A stretch of 64,000 nt of DNA, from contig OX457074.1 in assembly GCA_949752795.1 (NCBI GenBank), forward strand, positions 31,667,980 to 31,731,979, written 5' to 3'. A model generated the notes under the pieces. The model was given only the letters and a program-made list of their open reading frames with translations. It made no database searches and had not been told where the DNA came from. The position numbers were made by a program, and so were the translations under genes. Within the stretch, counting starts at the first letter, position 1. Every line of letters starts with the position of its first letter. This DNA is from Hyperoodon ampullatus (lineage: Eukaryota > Chordata > Mammalia > Artiodactyla > Ziphiidae). Below, in pieces: positions 54,956 through 64,000 of the stretch.

Positions 54956-55679
54956 TAGTCGGGGCGGTGCGGCGGGAGGCGGGGCTTCCCGGGGACAGTT
55001 GGCGCGAAATCCGCGGCTAGTTTGTGTCTGGTGGTGCGGGACTCAGCACATCCCTGGTTCCGGTTACCCCACGGGAAGTGTGTGTCCACTCAGACCCGGC
55101 CCCGCCAGGCCCGTGGGAGGTCCTGAGCCGGAGGCGACGACCACCGCGCGTGGGGCTCAAGAGCGAGGCCCCCGACAGTCGGGGTCCTGCCCCGGTTCCG
55201 AGAGTCCGCGTGGGACCAGCAGCTGCCTGCATGGGGTCAACGGATGCTCCCTTGGGCCTTCTGAGACCCTCGCCTCCCAAAAGTTTATTAGACAAACCTG
55301 GGAGGGACCTGGAGAATCCTTAAACCCGCGCCGGTGCTCCTCCGCGTGGGGCGGGAAGCAGGCTGCGGAGGGGCCGCCCGAGCACCCCCAGTCGCTGAGG
55401 GGCGAGCCCGAGCGCGGCCCCGCCAGGACTCTGGCCTCAGGACGTCACTGCCTGGCCGCCGGAGTGGGTCGTCTGCCTGCTCTCAGCTCTCAGCACGGTT
55501 CGCATTTGCACATTTATTACTGTCCCAGCTCCGGCCAATGCTCGCCTCTCCCGACCCCCAGACGCCGTGAGCACAGGGGCCGCGCCCACCCCGTGTCACG
55601 GTCGCCTGGCACAAGTGAGCACCGGTGGCAGCCTGTGGAGTGGATGAATAATTGAGTACGTCTCCGTTGCACAAAAGAG

Positions 55680-55770
55680 GCGAGGTGACTGGGACACAGT
55701 CACAGCAGCTGGTAAGGAGTTGAGCCGGGATTCAAACCCAGGACTCGGCGGGCTGGCGACCCTCACTGCT
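55680..55770 (-). repeat. MIR-type fragment (weak)
   Basis: 'gggacacagtcacagcagct' and 'gagccgggattcaaacccag' resemble the antisense MIR end. Confidence 0.45.
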
Positions 55771-57677
55771 TCATTGCCTGGTCCTGGCCCAGCACCAAGG
55801 GTGCCTCTTGGCCGGGGTGTCAAAGGTGGCGTTGGAGACCTTATCCCGGATCCAGAAAATGAAGGGATGGACAGGTGTGAAGACTTCAGGGAGGCTGAGC
55901 ACCCAGCAGGGCCCCCAGGTCATCACACCCTGCAGTAGCCAGCTGCCAGCTTGGGAGCAGACCGGGGGGGGGGAGTCCCACGGGACACCTGTGAGGGAGA
56001 GGGAAGGAGGGGTCACAGCCAGCCCGGGCCCACCGACCGTCCCCCCACCCGCCTCAGGTGAGCAAAGATACTTGACAGGGGAGGGGGCTTGGGCAGCCAG
56101 TGTTCACACCTCTGACAAGAGAGGCTGAGGCTCGGGAGGCCGGGTGGGTGGGCCGGGGGCTCAGGTGGGAGTTGGCCATATCCCGTCCCCCACCCCTCAC
56201 ACCCTCCCAGTTACAATGCATCTTCACAGATGCTACCACTCTCGCCCAGCTCTTTCCTCTTTGTGGCTCAGTATTACACAAAGGACAGTTTTCAACAAAA
56301 TGCTTGCTATTATCAAATAACCAGGGGCTCCCTGTAACTGCAGACCTGGCCATGTCCAAGGCTGCCCCACGTCCGCATAGAACCTAAAGGGGGAGTCTCC
56401 CCAGGGGGCGGGGTCTCTGGGATGGCCATCAGGGTGCAGATCAGTGGTCCCCCCCGGAGTGTGGGAGGTGACCAGGCCTAGTGGCCTTAGGAGGGACCGT
56501 GGGGACGGGTGGGGCACCTCTCGGGGCCTGTGCAGGGCCAGGCTGGAACCCACACCACCAGGTGGGGTGGGCTGGCGTGGGGTCTGGCCCACTGGGCGCC
56601 CTTGGGCAGGCTGGCCTTTGGGTCAGGACCGTCAGACTGGAGGCGGAAGGCCTCTCGGCAGGTGCTGGTGTGCAGCAGCCTCAGCGGGATGCTGCACAGC
56701 TCTGGGGGCGGGATATAGGGGTCTGCGAGGTGGGGCGGGAGGGGACCCTCAGCAGGTTGGCACCAGTCCGGCCACAAAACTTCCTGCCCTCCTGGACATC
56801 CAGTTCTCCCCGTCCTCTCTTAGTGGACCCCCAAGTCCCACTCAGTGCAGCTCCGTCATGTCATCCGTTGGACTCTCACAGTCTCCCCGGGGCCACGCCC
56901 ACTGAAACTAGGGACACACTGTGGCCCAAGGGAGGGGGCGAGGAGAGTGCCCAGGGCTGCCCTCCAGGCTGGGTGGGTCTGGAAGCTGACCCGGGCATAG
57001 CAGGCGCCAGTGCCACCCTCTGCCCCGAGGCCCATGTCCACGTGCCAGCCAGCAGCTGGCCAGAGCTGGGCTGTGCTCGGGGCTCAGGGACTCTGGGCAT
57101 TTCCGGCTGTGCAGGGCCCCAGCTCCATCCCAGCTGTCTGTCTGGCCCACCCTCAGCCATCTCTGGCGTCCGTTCCCATCCTTACCAAAGACAGGCTCAA
57201 ACCCCTGCACCCAACAGGGCTGCCCCTGGAAAAAACGCCAGGACCGGGTAGCCAGAGGGACAGGCTGAACAGCACTGCTGAGAGGTGGTGGGCTTGCCAG
57301 CTGGGCCAGGACCAGGCCCCCAGATCTGGAGGCCCTGGGCCCTCCTGGGGACAGGAGCAGCTCCTCCACACTGGACTTGCTCTCACAAGTGTCCAGCACC
57401 AGTCAGTCTGGGCCCAGGGTCACGCTGAAGTGGGACTGGGGCAGCTGTGGAAAGCGGGGGGTGAAGAGGCTGGGCGCCCCCTCCTGGGGCCCCTCTCCAT
57501 CACCCTCCCTGGCCGCTGCACCCACCTGCCAAAGCAGTTGGCACCTGTGAGTACCCACTCTTGGGAGATGAGGGCCCCCTCGCAGAGGTACCGGCTGTCC
57601 AGAAAGATGCCGGCCTGCCAAGGCCACGTGGCTGGGCCCTCCCTGTTGCGGGCGTTTGCCGGCCTGGGCCCTGCACC
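55771..57677 (-). pseudogene. Degenerate trypsin-like (S1) serine protease locus
   Basis: Four minus-strand segments read as pieces of a chymotrypsin-fold protease. At 57677-57526, ATWPWQAGIFLDSRYLCEGA then LISQEWVLTGANCFG matches the WPWQ...LIS..WVLTAAHCF region, with the catalytic His replaced by Asn. At 57444-57186, GLVLAQLASPPPLSSAVQPV and the later QPCWVQGF match the Asp region; the Asp is replaced by Gly, and an in-frame TGA lies at 57405-57403. At about 56745-56640, DPYIPPPELCSIPLRLLHTS resembles the segment before the 186 loop. At 55988-55771, PWDSPPPVC replaces GDSGGPLVC, followed by GSWLLQGVMTWG and HPFIFWIRDKV. The first two pieces do not join in phase with the GT-AG sites I chose. 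The LASP...AVQPV wording recalls polyserases, but the family is uncertain. It is probably non-coding now; a catalytically dead paralogue cannot be fully excluded. Confidence 0.8.
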
Positions 57678-58700
57678 CTGGGGAATGAGCCGTCACAGCT
57701 GAGCTCTGGGTCCCAGAGTGCTGACGTCTGCTCTCTGTCCCCCACTGATCGTGACCTCCTCTCCCCATCCCTTGATCCCTTGATCACAATCTGCCCCGGG
57801 GGAGGTTTCCTCCCTTTTCCTGCCCAGAAACTCATTATAGGTGTGTGCCCAGCTCTGTTTGCATTTCTCTTAAGACAGGGTTAGCTGGCTACTGACTAAG
57901 GCAGCTGGGCTCCTGGCACCCTGCCCTGTTAGCTTGGTTCCACCCTCGCGCAGGCCCCCCTGCCACCTGTCACCATCTCTGTCCTGCACAGCTTCCTGTT
58001 ACTTGAACACAAGTCTGGACTGCCAGTCTTAGGAGAGCCTTGACTCTTGGCCCTCGAGGGGTGGGTGTCCCCCCTGCCCGCAGCTCCCTGTCAGCCCAGG
58101 ACATTAAACCTCTGCAGCAGCCCCTCCCCACCACCGCCCTGAGGCCCAGGTCGGGGCAAAGAGGAGCTGGCCTGGGGAAGAGGACGTGGCGGGGCAGGGC
58201 CTGCCCCAGGGTGTGCTGCTGACAACCCTTGGCCCCTGCGGCGCGGGGGATCCCCTAGCCCTGCCCTGCCCCCGTCTCAGGTGAGAAGCAGAGGCCAGCG
58301 GCGCCGCCAGCACCCACGGTCATCCTCCCCCTCCGCCACCGTACACCCCACGGAGCTCTGCGGCACCCACGTCATAGCAACTCCGTGAGAGCATGCTGCT
58401 CCTCCTCCAGGGGGGAGGCCGGGCTTCCCAGGGCCGCGGGGAGTAGCGACAGGGCTGCCATCTGAACCGGGGTCCCTTCCTCTCACAGCCCTCGTAGGTC
58501 TTCCTTCCCAGCCCACCTCACAGCTCTCAGTGGAGGGCGCCTGTCAGCTCCGTGCAGAAGGGGGCACAGGCCAGGCCCACAGCTGAATGTCACCGGGGAC
58601 CAAGTCCAGGTCCTCTGGGGCCTGTCGGGTCCCTCTGGCCCCCCCGCCGCTGCCTGCCTCCCCCACCCCTCAGCCTTGCGGTACTGGATGCCCGCACACA
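57678..58700. other. No gene recognised
   Basis: This GC-rich sequence lies upstream of the protease remnant. I looked for an N-terminal or signal-peptide exon of the protease on the minus strand and could not identify one. Confidence 0.5.
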
Positions 58701-58716
58701 TACACCACCTTCTTTA

Positions 58717-59178
58717 TTTATTTTTCTATAAATTTATTTATATTTGGCTGTGTTGGGTCTGCTTTGCTGTGCACGGGCTTTCTCTAGTTGCAGCGAGCGG
58801 GGGCTACTCTTGGTTGCGGTGCGCGGGCTTCTCATTGTGGTGGCTTCTCTTGTTGCGGAGCACGGGCTCTAGGCGCGCAGGCTTCAGTAGTTGCGGCACG
58901 TGGGCTCAGTAGTTTTGGCTCACGGGCTCTAGAGCGCAGGCTCAGTAGTTGTGGCTTGCAGGCTCTAGAGCGCAGGCTCAGTAGTTGTGGCTCGCAGGCT
59001 CTAGAGCGCAGGCTCAGTAGTTGTGGCTCGCAGGCTCTAGAGTGCAGGCTCAGTAGTTGAGGCACACGGGCTTAGTTGCTCCGCGGCATGTGGGATATTC
59101 CCAGACCAGGGCTCGAACCCGCGTCCCCTGAATTAGCAGGCGGATTCCTAACCACTGCGCCACCAGGGAAGTCCCCAA
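58717..59178 (-). mobile_element. CHR-type SINE with internal 36-bp expansion
   Basis: This is the reverse complement of a long CHR SINE: T-rich tail at the low end, 'cactgcgccaccagggaagt' head at the high end. The body is lengthened by four 36-bp units. cttcttta may be the target duplication (58709-58716 and 59179-59186). Confidence 0.9.
58925..59068 (-). repeat. Four 36-bp tandem units inside the SINE
   Basis: The unit starts ggctctagagcgcaggctca and repeats at 58925, 58961, 58997 and 59033. The last copy is diverged. Confidence 0.9.
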
Positions 59179-59269
59179 CTTCTTTAAAGTTGCAAGTGCC
59201 TCCTTTGTATTGAGGTAGAATTCACAGAACTTCAAACCAACCCCTTTTAAGGGCATAATTCAGTGTATC

Positions 59270-59495
59270 ATGGCGTCTTTGCACATGCTGTTCCTTCCAC
59301 CCTTTCCGCCTGACCTTCCTGTTGAACTTAGAGCTCCAGATGACCATCCTGTCCTCCAGACAAGCCCTCGTTGGGCAGGGGCATTCTCCACCATGGAGGG
59401 GCTGTGGCCTGACCGGGTCTCCTGGACCACACTCAAACTCCCCGAGCGCCCACTCAGTAAGCGCTTGTCGAATGACTGTGTCAGTGAGTGAACAG
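59270..59495 (+). repeat. L2 LINE 3' end
   Basis: 'tctttgcacatgctgttcct' and 'cgcccactcagtaagcgctt' plus 'gtcgaatgactg' are L2 3'-end landmarks. Confidence 0.6.
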
Positions 59496-59904
59496 GTGAG
59501 CAGAGGACTTCGGGGGGTGCTGGCGCTGGGACCTTGTGGGCCAGGGCTGAGCCCTCAGGTTCCAGCCAGAGGGAGGCTCTAGAGTCGGGCAGGAGGGGAC
59601 CCCAGCTTCTAGCAGCACAACAGAATGACCCGGTCTGGGTCAGGGCAGCTGCCCAAGGCAGGATTCCTCTGTCTCCAGCCTGTCCCCAACTTGCAGTGTG
59701 GTCCCGGGCAGGTCATTGCCCCTCTCCGGGCCCCAGTGTCTCACTAGGAAGATGAGGGCATGGCCTGGACTGTCCTTTTCCCACTGAGTCACTTGAAGGG
59801 CTGGGGGAATCCCTGACCTCCAAATCAGCCCCAGGAGCGGGCTTGCTCCCTTTACCCTGAAGTTCAAGGGGGAAGTGCCGGGGGCAGCTTCTTCCAAGGG
59901 TTAA

Positions 59905-60045
59905 CCAGCAGGGGGAGCTGGGTTCCAATCTAAGCTCTGCCCCTTGCTAGCTGTGTGACCTTGGGCTGATGGCTCAACTTCTCTGGGTCTCAGCTTACAG
60001 GAAACTGGGGATCATAAGACCTCGACCTCACAGGGCTCAGCAAAT
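59905..60045 (+). repeat. MIR SINE
   Basis: 'ctagctgtgtgaccttgggc' and 'caacttctctgggtctcagc' are the MIR core. Confidence 0.8.
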
Positions 60046-60049
60046 GGGA

Positions 60050-61030
60050 GCAATGGTCTCCACGGTGAAGGCAGTAATGCAGTCGGAGTCCAGCTTGCTT
60101 GGAGACAGGCAGGTTGAATTGTTGGCCAAATTCTGGAAAGTACTGTAGGTCTTTCAAAACCGTTCATTTTCAATCCATTGGATATAAACTCAATGTCAGC
60201 CAAAGCCAGGCAGATAAGTGAAGCTTGCCAGGAGTTTACATGTTGGGCACATGGCATGACAGACTGCGTGTGACAGAAAAGCCAATTAGGGCATAAATAC
60301 ATAAGGTTCGTTTGTCTCAAACATCAAGACAGCCCAGAACTGACGCAGGGGATGGTAAAAGAGGCTCCCTAGGAAGAGTAACAGCTGAGAGCTAGGAGCA
60401 TTTAGAATGACATCATTTTTAAATGGATTGAAGTCCCCAAGGGTGAGAAAGGGACAACGGAAGGATGATTTTTTTTTAAAAATGTCCCAGATGAGACAGA
60501 GCCACATAAGTGTCTCCACGTGGCTGTCGAGAAGTGGAGATGGCATCGTTAAAGTCACTTCCTCAGTTTTCTACTTGATGAAAATGGGTGATTTTTTAAA
60601 ATGCTGTTGCTGAGTGAGTTATGCTTTTACATCATGTGTAGCTGATTGTAAGGACTTGTGATAGTTCTGGGATGTTTCTAATAACTACAAAATTTCTTCC
60701 CCTCTGAGAAATAGTGGGGTGGATGCGGGTTCCTGAATTTTAGGGGCTGTAGGCTGCAAAGTGCTTTCCCATCCATTGAGCCACTATGGTCCCCACAGTA
60801 GTTCAGGAGGTGGAAGTTAAATGCTCCCTCACAGGGGACAAAACCACGAGGCTCAGAGATGGAGAGAGCCTCACCAAGGCTGAGGGAGGCTCAAGAGCGG
60901 CAGTGGAGCTGGGCTGGAATCTGTCTGTGTCCAGGCGGCTCCTGTGGGGGGTGTGTGGCCAGGAGGGGGTCGGGGCAGAAAGAAGGAACACCTCTGATGG
61001 GACGCTGGGGGCGGATTGAATTGCTCCAAC
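60050..61030. other. No gene recognised
   Basis: This is moderately AT-rich sequence without a supported reading frame. I see no repeat family I can name. Confidence 0.5.
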
Positions 61031-61053
61031 CAAGCATCAAAATGAGCACCAAG

Positions 61054-61257
61054 GGCTTCCCTGGTGGCGCAGTGGTTGAGAGTCCACCTGCTGATGCAGC
61101 GGACGCAGGTTCGTGCCCCGGTCTGGGAAGATCCCACATGCCGCGGAGCAGCTGGGCCCGTGAGCCATGGCCTCTGGGCCTGTGCGTCCGGAGCCTGTGC
61201 TCCGCGGCGGGAGAGGCCACAGCAGTGAGAGGCCCGCGTACCGCAAAAAGAAAAAAA
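61054..61257 (+). mobile_element. CHR-2 SINE, young
   Basis: This is full-length CHR-2: 'gggcttccctggtggcgcag', 'gtgagccatggcctctgggc', 'gaggccacagcagtgagagg', and an A-rich tail. aaaatgagcaccaag flanks it (61039-61053 and 61259-61273). Confidence 0.95.
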
Positions 61258-61314
61258 AAAAAATGAGCACCAAGGTCATGGGGACCAAGCTCGCTGAGCC
61301 AAGAGTTATCGCTC

Positions 61315-62030
61315 GCTCAACAGGTATTTATTGAGCACCTACTGTGTACCAGGCCCTGGCTAGGTGCTTGGAGTAAAGTGGAAGACAAGACAGGCACAGC
61401 CCTTGCCCTAATGCACTTGACTTTCTGGTGGGGACACAAGCGTGTTTGTGATAATTTGGGACAGTGGTAAGTGCTATGAAGAAAAAAATAAAGCAGAGAA
61501 AAGGGCTGGAGAGTGATGGGGGAGGTTTATGGTAGATGGTAGATGCACAAGGAAGCATCTCTGAGCAAAGTCCCGAAAGAAGCCTGCACAGATGTGGAGT
61601 AGGCATTTCCACAGCATAGTGAGAGCACAGTAAGTGCACAGGCCCTGGGCAAAATGTGCTTGAACAGAGAGGCGGACTGGCGCCTGCTTGCACGGCCTTG
61701 TGCTGACACACCAGAGACACCTGTGCAACTCTGCCCCCAGTGATGTGCTGGGGGCTTGAAATCAGCCACAGAAATTGGCAAATGCTAAAATTAGGGCTTT
61801 CAGTGCTTTACGTTTTATTGACATTTTTTTTTTCAGAGAGCATTTTCCCAGCACAGCGCTGGGGTAGGAGAAGGGTTGAGAGTGCCCCGGGCCCAGATCA
61901 CTCAGGGCCTCAGAGTCCTGGAGGGTTTCGAGCCGAGGGGGGATGTGAAGCAACTGGTGTTTTAACTGGGCTCTCTGGCCACCATGTGGGGCTGAGACTT
62001 GGGACCAGGGAAGCTGGGAGGCCGGTGCTG
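61315..62030 (-). repeat. L2 LINE, antisense
   Basis: 'ggtatttattgagcacctac', 'tctttctggtggggacacaa'-like text, then 'aagtgctatgaagaaaaaaa' follow the antisense L2 3' end in order. Confidence 0.65.
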
Positions 62031-62140
62031 CCAGATTTAGCAAATGAAAATACTGGACATCCACAACTAAAGAACCATTCATTGTGTATCTGAAATTCAA
62101 ACACAGCTGGGCATCCTGTGTTTCATCTGCAGCCCACCCA
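62030..62140. repeat. Small inverted-repeat element remnant
   Basis: The left end 'gcaaatgaaaatactggaca' and the right end 'ggcatcctgtgtttcatctg' are imperfect reverse complements about 100 bp apart, as in a MITE-like or hairpin repeat. The family is not assigned. Confidence 0.45.
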
Positions 62141-62479
62141 TAGGTGCCAGGCCAGAGGAGGTGGAGGGCCACAGCTGCTTCTGAGAGGTTCGCCGAGGGC
62201 CATTCCTTCCTCCTGCGGTGATACTGACCACTCCCTCCCCGCCAGCCCACACCCCAGCCATCCCTGGGCCTGCACACACCTGTCTGCTGTTTCCGCGGGG
62301 CTTTTCCAGCAGATCTGAGAGAGGAAATCAGGCAGATGAATGCAGGGGATGACCTCATAGGAACCAGACAGCTGGGGCTGCTGCCACGCCCTGCACTCGG
62401 CCTCAGGGCAGCTGGTCCCTTCAAGACGGCCACCTCCTCCATCTGCCCCCCACTCTCCATGAGCAGGGCCTTATCCCAG

Positions 62480-62670
62480 GAGATGGGGACGTTGGGACCT
62501 ATCTGTGTTTTTCAAAAGATCACCCTGGCTGCTGTACAGGGAATTGGTTACAGGAGCGAGAGGAGACCAAGAGGACAGTGACTCGGAGATGACAGCAAGT
62601 GTCCTGGCAAGAAATGATGGCGGCTGGGACCAGGCAGTTAGCAGTGAAAACGGTGCTTTTCCTACCCTGT
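62480..62670 (-). repeat. L2 LINE, antisense, second part
   Basis: 'aaaagatcaccctggctgct' and 'gatggcggctgggaccaggc' continue the antisense L2 started near 61.3 kb. Confidence 0.55.
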
Positions 62671-62724
62671 CGCCCCTACTCAGGCTGCTCCAGCTGCAGC
62701 TTCCTCGCTGATTCTCAAACAGGA

Positions 62725-63095
62725 CAGGCACACCCTGCCTCAGGGCCTTTGCACTTGCTGTTCCTTCTGCCCAGAATGCTGTTCCCGCTGCCCGATCTCC
62801 ACAGGGCTCGTTGCCTCTCTCCCTTCAAGTCCTTGCTCCAATGTCACCATCTCCACTGGGCTTCCCTGACCATCCATGTAAAATCATCACCTCCTCCCAC
62901 CGTCAGCACTTCTCAAGTCCACACCTGGGGCCTGTCACCTGAGAAGCTGTGTAATTGAGTGGCTTTGTTGCTCTCTCCCAACCCAAATCCACATTCCTCA
63001 GGGGGGGAGATTAGCACCTGTCGTGTTCACTGCCAAATCCTCAGCACCCAGGATACCGTCTGGCACAGAGTAGGTGCTCAGTGAGGTGGGGTGAG
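62725..63095 (+). repeat. L2 LINE 3' end
   Basis: 'cctcagggcctttgcacttg' plus 'ctgttccttctgcccagaat', then 'ggcttccctgaccatccatg' and 'gcacagagtaggtgctcagt' are the classic L2 3' end. Confidence 0.75.
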
Positions 63096-63099
63096 TGAC

Positions 63100-64000
63100 T
63101 GAAGTTTTGGACTCGGGGCTGCTGTGCAAGTGGTCGATCAGCGTGAGGGTGAGATGGGGGGCCTGGGTGGGGTGTTGGTGAGCGTGGTAGTGGTCACAGG
63201 TCCTGGGGGCTTTTGAGGCGTCCCCTGGAGACGTTTGGGGAGCACCAGGTGTTGGATGGGCGCTCAGGGGAGGGAGGGAGAGCCAGGCTGGAGCAGGGTT
63301 GACAGCGCTCAGTGCAGAGCTTGGGGAGGAGTTCTGGTTGAGGAGAGGGCCCCGGGCCAAGCCACCAGGAGGAGGGGCCAGGAGAGGCATGAGCGGTGAG
63401 GGTGGCATCCTGGTGACAGTCATCCCCGCTCACGGAGGACAGAGAACAGACCTGGCTCCACCCTCACATCCAGGCAGGCCCAGCGCAGGCCTCGGGAATG
63501 CTCGGGGAGGGGCAAGGTCGTCCAGCGTTTGCCCAGCCACTGGGCCCTCGGGACCACAAGGACGGCACCCTGACGGCGCAGCCACAGGTGCTGGGACTGA
63601 GCGTGGACCTGCCCCCAGGGTCCTGGTCGGCCTGGGTGTGCAGGTGGTGGAAGCAGGGCGGAGGAGAGGGTGCTGAGAAGCCACAAGTGGCCCAAGGCAG
63701 AGCCACCGGGCCCTGAGGTCAGCCCACCCACGCAGGCTTCCTGCTGTCTCCACGCACCCACAGGCTGGCCTTGGGGAGTATCCCCCGCCTCGGGGGACTA
63801 AGCCGCAGCACCGACCCCTGCCCGGCTCCGAGTCCTGTGGGCAGGTCTGCCCTGCCCCCCGGCCACCGGCCTTGCCGCTGGGCCCCCGCAGCAGCCCCCT
63901 CCTTGCCCATCCTGGCTCCCCTCACGGCAGCCCCCCAGGCTCAGCTCTCCCAAGGGGTGGCACGTTCAGGCAGAAACGTTCCCTCCTCTTTTCCCTACAA
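63100..64000. other. No gene recognised
   Basis: This GC-rich sequence has open frames on both strands. None could be tied to a protein family or to consistent splice sites. The next gene expected from human synteny, MAPK7, is not visible before the window ends. Confidence 0.5.

Noticed and set aside
63420..63761. Minus-strand frame with a peptide-like stretch (QWLGKRWTTLPLPEH)
   Set aside because: It looks protein-like at first sight, but I could not link it to a family or find a consistent pair of splice sites.

Overview
The window looks like nuclear DNA of a placental mammal, most likely a cetacean. The evidence is split GT-AG genes, ancient L2, MIR and L1M repeats, and several copies of tRNA-derived CHR-type SINEs (including the CHR-2 form typical of whales and hippos). 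No BovB or Bov-tA ruminant repeats were seen. There is no prokaryotic, phage or CRISPR content. The gene order matches the human 17p11.2 neighbourhood of EPN2 and B9D1.

Region 1-8034 is probably the 3' part of a long 5' EPN2 intron. It holds a PRDX1 retrocopy on the minus strand (about 2014-2960) and CHR SINE copies at 7249-7400 and 7510-7842. EPN2 (epsin-2, clathrin endocytosis adaptor) runs on the plus strand. Its first coding exon is at 8035-8797 and seven further coding exons end at the stop codon at 41274. Joined, they give 582 codons with every splice phase matching. A formerly alternative exon at about 10416-10596 seems to have lost its donor. The introns carry SINEs, L2, MIR, a broken L1 ORF2 block (33.0-35.4 kb) and a mariner terminal-repeat remnant.

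EPN2 converges tail-to-tail on B9D1 (B9 domain protein of the ciliary transition-zone MKS complex). B9D1 lies on the minus strand: its start is at 54827, its stop at 44650, and it has seven coding exons encoding 204 aa. Its CpG-rich promoter (about 54.4-55.2 kb) has an RFX X-box-like site and two NRF1-type palindromes, as expected for a ciliary gene.

Beyond B9D1, at 55.8-57.7 kb on the minus strand, is a degenerate trypsin-like (S1) serine protease locus with its catalytic motifs destroyed and an in-frame stop. The rest (57.7-64 kb) is mostly L2, MIR and SINE sequence, with no gene I can support.

The two intact genes have separate jobs: plasma-membrane endocytosis (EPN2) and the ciliary gate (B9D1). 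Nothing here suggests a shared pathway beyond adjacency. I found no undescribed multi-gene system. The most interesting items are the dead protease locus, the lost EPN2 exon, the RFX/NRF1 promoter, a template-switch-like hairpin and two very short L1 insertions.
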